DNA of 22,349 bases from DALYLB01 sp046154695 (lineage in GTDB: Bacteria; Acidobacteriota; Blastocatellia; RBC074). Of the stretch, positions 9,856 to 18,583 are shown one piece after another (the first letter of the stretch is position 1; each line of letters opens with the position of its first letter). Where the stretch lies: contig JBJXFI010000008.1 in NCBI GenBank assembly GCA_046154695.1, positions 1 to 22,349 of the forward strand. Direction: 5' to 3'. The position numbers and the translations under genes are program-made. The notes beneath the pieces were generated by a model that was not told the origin of the DNA, ran no database searches, and saw only the letters and a program-made list of their open reading frames with translations.

Positions 9856-12800
9856 CTAAAACACCAGCTTCAATCCGAACTGGAAGCGCCGCGGATCGAA
9901 GGCGGCCTGGAAGGCGAGCGGCTCGCCGCGCTCCCAGTTGCGATCGCGGCGGCCTTCGAGGCGGACGGTGCCGGCGTTGTAATCCGGCTCGACCAACTGG
10001 CCCTGCGCGTTGATCGTGGGCGGAATGATGTCGCGAACCGAGGAATAGTTCGTCCGGTTGAAGAGATTGACGCACTCGACCAGGAACTCCAGGCGGGCGT
10101 CGCCGTCGCTCTTGAATCGGAAGGCGCGATTCAACCGGAAATCGATGCTGCGGAAATTGGGGCCGAGGCCGGTGTTGCGTCCGATGAAGAACAGCCGGTC
10201 GTTCCCGGGGCGCGTGTCGCCGTTGATGTCCGTTCCGGTGGTCAGCGTGAAGGGAATGCCGCTGCGGAACGAGATGATCGGACTGAAGTTGAAATCGCGC
10301 AGCGCGGCATTCTTCCAGGGGCTGCGGACCTGCCCGCTCAGAACGAAGTTGTGGCGCAAATCGAAGGACGAAAGCGCCCGATCGAGGAAGATCCGCGTCG
10401 GGAAGGGAGCGTAGAACGCGGTGTTGAAATCGGTCACGTCGTCGATCGTCTTGCTCCAGGTGTAGGAGGTCAGGAAGGAGTAGTTGTTCGTGAACCGCTT
10501 CGTGACCGCGACCGTCATTCCGTGATAGATCGAGTTGCCGCGGGATTCATAGTAACTGAGCTGGGTGATCGATGGATCGATCGCCTGATAGAGCGGACCA
10601 TAGACCGAGGGGCGCGTCGCGAGGGCCGCCGCGTTGGCCGCCGTCGGCGTGCATCCGGGCGTGCCCGCCTCGCAAAGATTGCGCGGAACGGGCTGCTGAA
10701 TATGAACGCCGCGATACATGTTGTAGGCAAGCTCCACGCCCAGATCGCTGGTGATTTGTCGCTGAAGGCCGAGGCTGCCCTGCGCCGAATAGGTTGCCTG
10801 GTAATCGGGGCCGAGTTCGATGACGACGCGGCCGGGTCCCTTGGCGGTGACGGGCACGCCGAGTTCGGTCTGTGTGATCGCCTGGAACGGCAGCTTGCCC
10901 GCGGCCACGCCGCGCGCCCAGATCGCCGCCGGCGTCTGCCCGGCCGGGAAGGCGGGCGGCACGAAGGCCGGCGACCGGAACGCCTGGTTCAGATACTCTC
11001 CGGTGTCGTTCAGCAGATTGGTGAGATAGCCGATCTGATAATAGACCGGCGCGAAAAAGATGCCGCCGCCTCCGCGCAGAATCGTCTTCTTGTCGCCGGT
11101 GACGTCGAGGGAGAAGCCGAGACGAGGCGAGAAATAGGTCTTGGCATTGAGCGGTTTCGGCTGGCCGTCGTAATCGACCCGCCCGCCGTAATCGAGCGAG
11201 AAACGCGAATTGACCTTCCACGAATCCTGCGCGAAGAAGCCGAGCGTCTTCGACCAGCCCTCCCAGACCGGATTGCCGAAGCCCTGGCGATAGAGGAACG
11301 GCAGGCCGAAATTGAAGCTCTGGACGGAATTGAGCTGCGTCCCGGCCAGAAGCTGCGCCTGGCGCGCGGCCGTGCAATCGGCCGCGGGGACATTCGACGC
11401 CGCACAGACCGAGCCGACGAAGAGAGCCTGCTGCGCCGCCGGCACGATCGCCGCCAGCGGATAGACGCCGGGCGAAAAGTTCCATTCGCCCCCCACCCAC
11501 AATTCATTTCGGACGTTGTATTTGACGGGCCGGAACGAGCCCCCGACCTTGATCGTGTGGTTGCCGGTGATCCAGGTCAGCGTGTCCTCGAACTGGTAGC
11601 GATCCTGAATCGTATCGAAGGGCGACAGCGAGCTGCGATTGAAGTTCCCGACCCCGACGAGGATCAGCGCCGTGCTGCCCGGCGGGCGCGGCGTCGTCAG
11701 CGCCGAATTGTTCGGCGAAAACTGCACACGCACCTGATTGACCATATTCGAGCCGATATTGCGCGTCCAGCTGATCAGCGAGGTATAGTCCCGGACCTTC
11801 AGATCGGTCGCATTGCTCAGGGAGGTCGCGGGGTCCTGGCCGAGCTGCTCATTGAAATTGCGGGAGAGCGAGAACCGCCCGCTGATCGTGTCGCGCGAGC
11901 CAATGTTGTAATCGAGGCGCGAGATCCAGGTGTTCAGCCGGAAGGGCGCGTTGATGATCCCCTCGTTCGCGCGGAACAGATTGTAGGTGGCGGGATAGGT
12001 CTGGGCCGTTGTGGCCAGGGCGCCGCGAAGCGTCGCCGACAGCCCCCTGACCACCGGATCGGCCGATCCATCCAGCCGCGTCAACAGCGCGGCCTGCAGC
12101 GGGCTCGGCTGCAATTGCAGGTTCCCCGTGTAATTGCGAAACCGCGGCAGGTCGAGTTTCTGCCGCTCATAGTTGGTGAAGAAGAAGACCTTGTTCTTCA
12201 CGATGGGGCCGCCAAGCGAGAAGCCGGGATAGGCCTGCTGCTGAAAGATGCGCGCGCCCGCTGGGACGAAGCTCGGAACGAATCGCTCGCGCGCCATCGT
12301 TTTGTCCGACCGGTAAAAGAGATAGCCGCTCCCATGAAATTTGTTGGTGCCGCTCTTGGTGACGACGTTGACGGCCGTCCCGGAAGTGAAGCCGAACTCG
12401 GCATTGAAGGAGTTGCGATTGACCTGAAATTCCTGGACGGCCTCGGGGCTGATTCCGAACCGCAACTGGCCGGAGCCGTATTCGTTCTCGCCGCCGTCGA
12501 CGGTGATCAGGTTGCTGCGGCCGTTGCTGCCGCCGATCGAGAATCCCGAGCTGCCGAACGTGAAGCGCGTCCCCGCCTGCACGCGCGGCGCGTTCGAGCT
12601 GGCCACGCCGGGCAGCGTGAAGACATATGAGGTGAAGTCCCGCCCGATGTTCGGCAGGCCTTCAATCTGCCGCCTCTCGATCGTGTTCGATTGCTGGGTC
12701 CGCTCGACCTCGATCAGCGGAGCGGAAGAGGTCACCGTCACCTCGTTCGTGACCTTCGCCACTTCGAGCTGAATCTCATAGGTGACCGTCTGGCCGACCG

Positions 12801-13098
12801 TGAGCTGTACATCCTTGATCAGGTATTGAGCGAAGCCCTGCGCCCGCACGTTGATCTCATACATGCCGGGGCGAAGGGTCAATAGCACAAACTCACCGTC
12901 GCCGTCGGTCGTAAAAGAGCGCGTCGCGCCCTGTTCGAGGCTCGTGGCTGTAACCAGGGCATTGGGAACGGCGGCGCCCTGCTGGTCCTTGACCCTGCCT
13001 CGAACCGTGGCCGTGGAGACATCGGCCTGGGCAAAGCCCGCGGTTGACGCGAAACAGACGAATGCAATCGCAATACAGATGCGTGAAAGCTGGTGCAT
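9856..13098 (-). CDS. Oar-like TonB-dependent outer-membrane receptor with carboxypeptidase-regulatory-like domain
   Basis: This 1080-residue outer-membrane protein has a signal peptide over the first 23 or so residues (hydrophobic IAIAFVCFASTAGFAQA). A carboxypeptidase-regulatory-like beta-sandwich follows at about 27-110 (RGRVKDQQGAAVPNALVTAT, then GDGEFVLLTLRPGMYEINV). Next come a TonB-receptor plug with the IEGLPNIGRDF motif near 145-155 and a long beta barrel ending FQFGLKLVF, with the C-terminal aromatic needed for barrel assembly. The start at 13098 is preferred: AGGAGG directly abuts an ATG at 13104 but lies 6 nt before the ATG at 13098. Proteins of this type import polymer-derived or other large ligands, but the substrate cannot be read here. 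It stands alone with no neighbouring SusD-like lipoprotein, as is usual for the acidobacterial type. Repeat elements A and B flank it. Confidence 0.9.
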   Translation of the reverse strand: MHQLSRICIAIAFVCFASTAGFAQADVSTATVRGRVKDQQGAAVPNALVTATSLEQGATRSFTTDGDGEFVLLTLRPGMYEINVRAQGFAQYLIKDVQLTVGQTVTYEIQLEVAKVTNEVTVTSSAPLIEVERTQQSNTIERRQIEGLPNIGRDFTSYVFTLPGVASSNAPRVQAGTRFTFGSSGFSIGGSNGRSNLITVDGGENEYGSGQLRFGISPEAVQEFQVNRNSFNAEFGFTSGTAVNVVTKSGTNKFHGSGYLFYRSDKTMARERFVPSFVPAGARIFQQQAYPGFSLGGPIVKNKVFFFTNYERQKLDLPRFRNYTGNLQLQPSPLQAALLTRLDGSADPVVRGLSATLRGALATTAQTYPATYNLFRANEGIINAPFRLNTWISRLDYNIGSRDTISGRFSLSRNFNEQLGQDPATSLSNATDLKVRDYTSLISWTRNIGSNMVNQVRVQFSPNNSALTTPRPPGSTALILVGVGNFNRSSLSPFDTIQDRYQFEDTLTWITGNHTIKVGGSFRPVKYNVRNELWVGGEWNFSPGVYPLAAIVPAAQQALFVGSVCAASNVPAADCTAARQAQLLAGTQLNSVQSFNFGLPFLYRQGFGNPVWEGWSKTLGFFAQDSWKVNSRFSLDYGGRVDYDGQPKPLNAKTYFSPRLGFSLDVTGDKKTILRGGGGIFFAPVYYQIGYLTNLLNDTGEYLNQAFRSPAFVPPAFPAGQTPAAIWARGVAAGKLPFQAITQTELGVPVTAKGPGRVVIELGPDYQATYSAQGSLGLQRQITSDLGVELAYNMYRGVHIQQPVPRNLCEAGTPGCTPTAANAAALATRPSVYGPLYQAIDPSITQLSYYESRGNSIYHGMTVAVTKRFTNNYSFLTSYTWSKTIDDVTDFNTAFYAPFPTRIFLDRALSSFDLRHNFVLSGQVRSPWKNAALRDFNFSPIISFRSGIPFTLTTGTDINGDTRPGNDRLFFIGRNTGLGPNFRSIDFRLNRAFRFKSDGDARLEFLVECVNLFNRTNYSSVRDIIPPTINAQGQLVEPDYNAGTVRLEGRRDRNWERGEPLAFQAAFDPRRFQFGLKLVF

Positions 13099-13138
13099 AG
13101 TCATCCTCCTGTGGATGGCGCTGGCGGTTGTCGTCAGC

Positions 13139-13155
13139 CGGATCGATATGATCCG
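13139..13155. promoter_or_regulatory. Operator-like inverted repeat upstream of the receptor gene
   Basis: CGGATC and GATCCG are perfect inverted 6-bp half-sites separated by GATAT. They lie about 40-57 bp upstream of the receptor start. Position and symmetry suit binding of a dimeric regulator, but no regulator gene is nearby and no promoter boxes can be placed with confidence. Confidence 0.3.
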
Positions 13156-13364
13156 ACCTTCATTCTTTATTCCGTTTGCTCAGGATGACGAATTGCATGT
13201 CGCTGCCGGGCAGGAACGCCGCAGCCATATTTCGAGATAGTTGTGATATGAACGGCGCCAACATAGACCCAGGCGGGGGGAGAAATCAAGATGGAGGACG
13301 GCATCGCCCGATTTTCGCTATCCCTGCTTTGTGATACTCTGCGCCCCGCTCTGGTGAGGCGTTT

Positions 13365-13566
13365 GGAGTTCCGTCTTCAAGCGGCCCCGCTGCAGCCGCC
13401 TGAAGACCAATGGCATTACGTTAACGAAAGATGAGAGCACGGAACAGACGGAAATAACGGAACAAACGGAGTCTTTCTGGTTTTGTTTCGTTTGTTCCGT
13501 TATTTCCGTCTGTTCCGTCATCCTGCATTTTTTTTCTTAATGCCATTGGCCTGAAGGCGGAACTCC
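13365..13566. repeat. Palindromic repeat element, copy B
   Basis: This is the best-preserved copy. Its ends are imperfect inverted repeats: GGAGTTCCGTCTTCAA at 13365-13380 against the complement at 13551-13566, 14 of 16 matching. The core is a perfect 29-bp stem, 13439-13467 with 13490-13518, and a 22-nt loop. Each arm consists of three 9-bp units (GGAACAGAC, GGAAATAAC, GGAACAAAC). Outward-facing GCCATTGG motifs sit at 13396-13417 and 13539-13560. An eight-T run at 13528-13535 follows the hairpin 9 nt away. The element lies between the divergent receptor and acyl-CoA synthetase genes, so a terminator role is not needed. The rest of the 13099-13589 spacer shows no gene. Confidence 0.8.
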
Positions 13567-13589
13567 GAATATTTTTCGAGGATTCTTTC

Positions 13590-15191
13590 ATGATCGTTCC
13601 ACTCAATGAATACGGCTTTCTGAAGCGCGCGCGGGCCGTGTATGGCGAATGCGAGGCCATCGTGTCCGGGGAGCTGCGATTGACCTATAACGAATTCGAC
13701 GCGCGGGTGAACCGGTGGGCGCACTGGATGCGGAGCCTGGGGGTCGCGAAGGGAGACCGGGTGGCGGTCATTTCACAGAACAGCCATCGGATGCTCGATG
13801 GGTTCTTCGGCGCGCCGCTCATCGGCGCGATCTATTTGCCGATCAATTTCCGGCTGGTGGGGAGCGATTTCGAATACATCCTCAACCATGGCGAGGCGAA
13901 GGTCCTGATCGTCGAGGAGGGATTGACCGGCATTCTGGATGGAATTCGCGTGCAGTTGAAGAGCGTCGAGCATTTTATCGCGCACACGGACGAGGCCGGG
14001 CGCGCGATCGACGGCTGGCGGGATTACGAGACGGATCTGCACGGGGTGTCCGCCGAACCGCCCCAACCGGCCGAGATCGAGGAGAACGAGACGAGCTGCA
14101 TCCTCTACACCTCGGGCACGACGGGCCGCCCGAAGGGCGTGATGCTGACCCACCGGAATCTTTACCTGAACGCCATGAACTCCATCGTCGAGTTCGGCCT
14201 GACGCACAATGACGTTTACCTGCACACGCTGGCGCAGTTTCATTGCAACGGCTGGGGGCTGCCCTATGCGGTGACGGGCGTGGGCGGAAAGCACGTGGTC
14301 GTCAAAAAGTACGAACCGGGGAGCTTCTTCGATCTGGCGGCGAGGGAGCGGATGACCTTTGCCTGCATGCCGCCGACGATGATCAACATGGCCCTGAACC
14401 ATCCGCTGACCGATGATCAACAGGCCGCCTTGCCGCGCGCGGGAGTGCGCGTCGGCACGGCCGGTTCCGCGCCGCCGCGCGCGCTGATCGAGGGAATGCA
14501 GGAACGGCTCGGCTGGCAGGTGATTCAGATTTACGGTCTGACCGAAACCGCGCCGTTCCTGACCGTCTCGAAGGTCAAGCCGCACATGCGTGACTGGCCG
14601 CTGGAGGAGCGCTACCGCGTGCAGACGCGAACGGGCTACGAGATGCTCGGCGTCGAGGTCCGGGTGGTGGACGAGCAGGGCCGGGATATCGAGCCCGATG
14701 GGCAGGCCGTCGGCGAGGTCATCGCGCGCAGCAACGTCGTCATGGCCGGCTACTGGCGGCAGCCGGAGGCGACCGACGCCGTGATCGTCGACGGCTGGTT
14801 CCACACGGGCGACATGGCGACGATCGACCGCGAGGGAATGATCGAGATCGTCGACCGGAAGAAGGATCTGATCATTTCCGGCGGCGAAAACGTCTCGTCG
14901 ATCGAGGTGGAGGGCATGCTCTACAAACACCCCGCCGTCCTCGAAGCCGCCTGCATCGCCATCCCCGATGAACGATGGGGCGAGGCGCCCGCCGCGCTGG
15001 TCGTGCTCAAACCGGGCATGGCCTCGACCGAGGCCGAGATCATCGCGTTCTGCCGCGAACACATGGCCCATTTCAAATGCCCGCGCGCGGTCAGCTTCGT
15101 CGAGGCCCTGCCGCGCACCGCCACCGGCAAGATTCAGAAGAACCTGCTCCGCGACGCGTATTGGCAAGGGCGCGGAAAGCGCGTGAATTAG
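13590..15191 (+). CDS. AMP-dependent acyl-CoA synthetase/ligase
   Basis: This 533-residue ANL-superfamily adenylating enzyme probably activates a fatty or other carboxylic acid to its acyl-CoA through an acyl-AMP. Visible motifs are the phosphate-binding loop YTSGTTGRPKG at 173-183, the A5 motif YGLTE at 315-319, HTGD with adenylate-binding Asp408, then DRKKDLIISGGENVSSIEVE in the hinge region. The C-terminal PRTATGKIQK carries the catalytic lysine at 514. GAGG lies 8 nt before the ATG. The length matches medium/long-chain acyl-CoA synthetases of the FadD or AlkK type. Substrate chain length cannot be read from the sequence. It is not obviously in an operon: a hairpin-bearing spacer of 103 nt separates it from the transporter genes. 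It may supply acyl-CoA for lipid metabolism. Confidence 0.9.
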   Translation: MIVPLNEYGFLKRARAVYGECEAIVSGELRLTYNEFDARVNRWAHWMRSLGVAKGDRVAVISQNSHRMLDGFFGAPLIGAIYLPINFRLVGSDFEYILNHGEAKVLIVEEGLTGILDGIRVQLKSVEHFIAHTDEAGRAIDGWRDYETDLHGVSAEPPQPAEIEENETSCILYTSGTTGRPKGVMLTHRNLYLNAMNSIVEFGLTHNDVYLHTLAQFHCNGWGLPYAVTGVGGKHVVVKKYEPGSFFDLAARERMTFACMPPTMINMALNHPLTDDQQAALPRAGVRVGTAGSAPPRALIEGMQERLGWQVIQIYGLTETAPFLTVSKVKPHMRDWPLEERYRVQTRTGYEMLGVEVRVVDEQGRDIEPDGQAVGEVIARSNVVMAGYWRQPEATDAVIVDGWFHTGDMATIDREGMIEIVDRKKDLIISGGENVSSIEVEGMLYKHPAVLEAACIAIPDERWGEAPAALVVLKPGMASTEAEIIAFCREHMAHFKCPRAVSFVEALPRTATGKIQKNLLRDAYWQGRGKRVN

Positions 15192-15205
15192 CAGTTGAAA
15201 CGCAA

Positions 15206-15276
15206 CCACGAGGAGCACGAGGAACACGGGGAACAGAACGATTCTGGTTCCCCGTGTTACCCCGTGTCCCCCGTGG
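15206..15276. repeat. Hairpin of inverted 9-bp tandem units
   Basis: Units CACGAGGAG, CACGAGGAA and CACGGGGAA on the left face mirrored TTCCCCGTG-type units on the right. The inner 12 bp are perfect (AACACGGGGAAC at 15223-15234 with GTTCCCCGTGTT at 15247-15258). The outer part pairs with a few mismatches. It occupies most of the spacer between the acyl-CoA synthetase stop and the ABC ATPase start. It could stop or stabilise transcripts, but no T-run follows. The architecture repeats that of the elements at 9641 and 13365 with a different unit. Confidence 0.7.
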
Positions 15277-15294
15277 CTCATTTCCATTAGAGTA

Positions 15295-16053
15295 ATGAAT
15301 CCAATCATCTCCGTTCAGAATCTGCGAAAGAGCTACGCGGGCCATGAAGCGATCCGGGGCATCAGCTTCGATGTCGAGGTCTCGCAATTGACCGTGATCA
15401 TCGGGCCCTCGGGGTGCGGCAAATCGACGCTGCTGCGATGCCTGAACGGATTGGAATTGTTCGACAGCGGAACCGTCCGCATCGGCGACATCGCGCTGGA
15501 GCGGAACGACGGAACATCGGAGCGCGAGTTGAGTGCGCGGCTGCGGAGGCTGCGCGAAGGGGTGGGGATGGTCTTTCAGAGCTTCAACCTCTTCCCGCAT
15601 CTGACGGCGCTGGAGAATGCGATGCTGGCGCCGGTGGTGGTGCGGAAGGAGGAGCGTGCCCGGGTCGAGCGGCGCGCGCGGGATCTGCTCGGGAAGGTCG
15701 GGTTGAGCGACCGGGCGGACTATTATCCCGCGCAACTTTCCGGCGGGCAGCAACAGCGGGCGGCGATCGCACGGGCGCTGACGATGGAGCCGAAGGTGAT
15801 GCTGTATGACGAGCCGACCTCGGCGCTCGATCCGTCGCTTGTGGGCGAGGTGCTGGCGATCATGCGGCGGCTCGACGAAGAGGGAATGACGCAGATCGTC
15901 GTCACGCACGAGATGCGTTTTGCCCGCGACGTCTCGGACAGGGTTCTGGTCCTGAGCGAGGGCGAGCTGATCGAATCGGACGCCCCCGAGGTGATCTTCG
16001 CCGCACCGCGCGATTCGCGGACGCGCGCCTTTCTGAAAGATGTGCTGCCATGA
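15295..16053 (+). CDS. Polar amino-acid ABC transporter ATP-binding protein
   Basis: This 252-residue ABC ATPase of the GlnQ/HisP class energises amino-acid uptake at the inner membrane. It has Walker A GPSGCGKST at 37-45, the Q-loop glutamine in VFQSFNLFPH at 95, signature LSGGQQQR at 148-155, Walker B VMLYDEPTSALDP at 168-180 and the H-loop histidine at 205 in VTHEM. The SFNLFPH and THEMRFARDVSDR wording is characteristic of polar amino-acid importers. Its stop codon overlaps the start of the next gene (ATGA), so the two are translationally coupled. The ribosome binding site is weak. The family call is very secure; the exact amino acid is unknown. Confidence 0.93.
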   Translation: MNPIISVQNLRKSYAGHEAIRGISFDVEVSQLTVIIGPSGCGKSTLLRCLNGLELFDSGTVRIGDIALERNDGTSERELSARLRRLREGVGMVFQSFNLFPHLTALENAMLAPVVVRKEERARVERRARDLLGKVGLSDRADYYPAQLSGGQQQRAAIARALTMEPKVMLYDEPTSALDPSLVGEVLAIMRRLDEEGMTQIVVTHEMRFARDVSDRVLVLSEGELIESDAPEVIFAAPRDSRTRAFLKDVLP

Positions 16054-17570
16054 TCCAACCCGCTTCCGCGACACGCCGCCGCATCGCCGCGTCGATCTTC
16101 ATCCTCTCGCTCTTCGCCGGCTCCGCCGCCGGGCAGGCGCCGCTTCGCTGGGGCGGCGATGCCGAGGGGGGCGCGCCTTATCTGCTGCCCGATCCGAAAA
16201 ATCCGCGCGAGATTATCGGGTTCGAGATCGATTTGATGAATGCCGTGGGCCGGCAGCTCCGGCGCCGGTCGGTCTTCGTTCAAAACCAGTGGGATGGACT
16301 GATCCCCGGATTGCAGCGGGGCAATTACGACGCGGCCGTCAACGGCATCGAGATCACGCCCGACCGGCGGGAGCAGGTCAATTTCTCGATTCCCTATTAT
16401 GTATGCGGCGAGCAGCTCAGCGTGCGGGCCGAGGAGAATTCAATCCAATCGCTGGCCGACCTGAAGGGAAAGGTGGTCGGCACGCTGAAGGCCTCGCTGG
16501 CCCAGCGGATCCTCGAACGCGAGGGTGGAATGGAGATCCGCTCGTACGAGAATCAGAACAACGCGTACGACGACCTGGCCAACGGGCGGCTGCGGGCCGT
16601 GCTGATGGACTGGCCGATCGCGATCTATTACAGCAAGCCGAATCCGAAGCTGAAATTCGTCGGCCCGAGCATCGATCGGATGGAGTACGGAATCGCCGTC
16701 CGCAAGCAGGACCGGGCGTTTCTCGCCGAGGTCGACGCGGCGCTGCGGGAGCTGATCCGGTCGGGCGAACTGCGGGCAATCTATGAGAAGTGGGAAATCT
16801 GGAACGAAGAGACCGCGAAGCTCTTCGACGGGATGGCGGCGGAGCCGGAATCCTCGCGGGTCTACGCCGACTTCACGCAAAACATCACGAAGTCGCTGAC
16901 CTGGGGCGAGCGGCTGCGGCGTACGGCGGGCTATCTGCCGCCGCTGCTGCTGCAGGGGGCGCCGATGACGCTTGCCATCTCGGTTCTCTCGATGGCGCTG
17001 GCGGTCGCGCTTGGGCTGATGCTGGCCCTGATCAATCTCTATGCGCCGGCCGGATTCTCATGGCTGGCGCGCGCCTATGTGGAGGTGATGCGCGGAACGC
17101 CGCTGCTCATCCAGTTATATCTGATCTTTTACGGCCTGCCGAACCTGGGCATCCGGCTTTCGCCGCTGACGGCGGCGGTCGTCGGGCTGGGGCTGAACTA
17201 TGCGGCGTACGAGGCCGAGAACTATCGGGCGGGGATTCAGGCCATTCCCCGCGGGCAGATGGAGGCGGCGCTGAGCCTGGGAATGACGCGAACGCAGATG
17301 CTGCGCCACGTCGTCGTGCCCCAGGCGATGCGCCTGGTGATCCCGCCCGTGACGAACGATTTCATCGCTCTCTTCAAGGATTCCTCGATCGTTTCGGTGA
17401 TCACGATGGTCGAGCTGACCAAGATCTATGGGCAGCTCGCCTCGACCTATTACGATTATATCGGGGTCGGCTTGCTGACGGCGGCGCTCTATTTTCTGAT
17501 GGGATTGCCGTTCGTGCGGCTGGCGCGATGGGCGGAACGCAGGCTGGCGACCGACCGGCGCGTCGCCTGA
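16050..17570 (+). CDS. Fused substrate-binding protein and permease of an amino-acid ABC transporter
   Basis: This single 506-residue protein joins a family 3 periplasmic solute-binding domain to a HisM/GlnP-type permease. Residues 1-30 include a hydrophobic signal segment (IAASIFILSLFAGSAAG). The binding domain runs to about 255 (GFEIDLMNAVGRQL, then WDGLIPGLQRGNYDAAVNGI). The permease begins near residue 293 with several membrane helices and holds the EAA-loop motif YRAGIQAIPRGQMEAALSLG near 390-410, which contacts the ATPase encoded just upstream. Fusions of this type are known from GlnPQ-like importers, in which the tethered domain delivers substrate to its own permease. With the overlapping ATPase gene it forms a complete two-gene importer. 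The ligand is probably glutamine, glutamate or another polar amino acid, which is inferred. Confidence 0.9.
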   Translation: MIQPASATRRRIAASIFILSLFAGSAAGQAPLRWGGDAEGGAPYLLPDPKNPREIIGFEIDLMNAVGRQLRRRSVFVQNQWDGLIPGLQRGNYDAAVNGIEITPDRREQVNFSIPYYVCGEQLSVRAEENSIQSLADLKGKVVGTLKASLAQRILEREGGMEIRSYENQNNAYDDLANGRLRAVLMDWPIAIYYSKPNPKLKFVGPSIDRMEYGIAVRKQDRAFLAEVDAALRELIRSGELRAIYEKWEIWNEETAKLFDGMAAEPESSRVYADFTQNITKSLTWGERLRRTAGYLPPLLLQGAPMTLAISVLSMALAVALGLMLALINLYAPAGFSWLARAYVEVMRGTPLLIQLYLIFYGLPNLGIRLSPLTAAVVGLGLNYAAYEAENYRAGIQAIPRGQMEAALSLGMTRTQMLRHVVVPQAMRLVIPPVTNDFIALFKDSSIVSVITMVELTKIYGQLASTYYDYIGVGLLTAALYFLMGLPFVRLARWAERRLATDRRVA

Positions 17571-17584
17571 CCGGCGCATGGTCT

Positions 17585-17613
17585 TTGACACGATCGTGAA
17601 TCACCCGTAAAAT
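17585..17613 (+). promoter_or_regulatory. Sigma70-type promoter for accD
   Basis: TTGACA (17585-17590) is followed after exactly 17 bp by TAAAAT (17608-17613). The -35 box is perfect and the -10 box matches five of six bases. Transcription would begin near 17620, about 35 nt before the accD start. It lies just after the permease stop, giving accD its own promoter. Confidence 0.8.
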
Positions 17614-17654
17614 CCGCGCCCTGTCCGGTCAAACAACTGGAAGCAAAAAAAATT

Positions 17655-18508
<854 letters not shown>

Positions 18509-18512
<4 letters not shown>

Positions 18513-18581
18513 TAATTGATAATTGATAGTTGATAGTTGATAGTTGATGGCGATCAACTATCAACTATCAACTGTCAACTA
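18509..18581. repeat. Hairpin of inverted 7-bp tandem units between accD and the peptidase gene
   Basis: Six units of the form TTGATA(A/G) (the last is TTGATGG) on the left face four units TCAACT(A/G) on the right across a CGA spacer. The arms pair almost perfectly over about 28 bp. The repeat begins within the accD stop codon and ends two bases before the ATG of the next gene, so it fills the whole spacer. The units are far too short for CRISPR. It may act as a translational barrier or transcript-processing site. Confidence 0.8.
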
Positions 18582-18583
18582 TT

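Noticed and set aside
10351..12630. Long plus-strand open frame antisense to the receptor gene
   Set aside because: It is a GC-driven mirror of the receptor coding frame. It has no recognisable domain and is arginine-rich, while the minus-strand protein is clearly real.
13439..13535. Element B hairpin with a following T-run as an intrinsic terminator
   Set aside because: The T-run starts 9 nt after the stem, and the element lies between divergent genes where no transcript needs to end. The element's repeat nature explains it better.
13773..15308. Long minus-strand open frame opposite the acyl-CoA synthetase
   Set aside because: The plus-strand product has all family motifs. The antisense frame is arginine/histidine-rich low-quality sequence without motifs.
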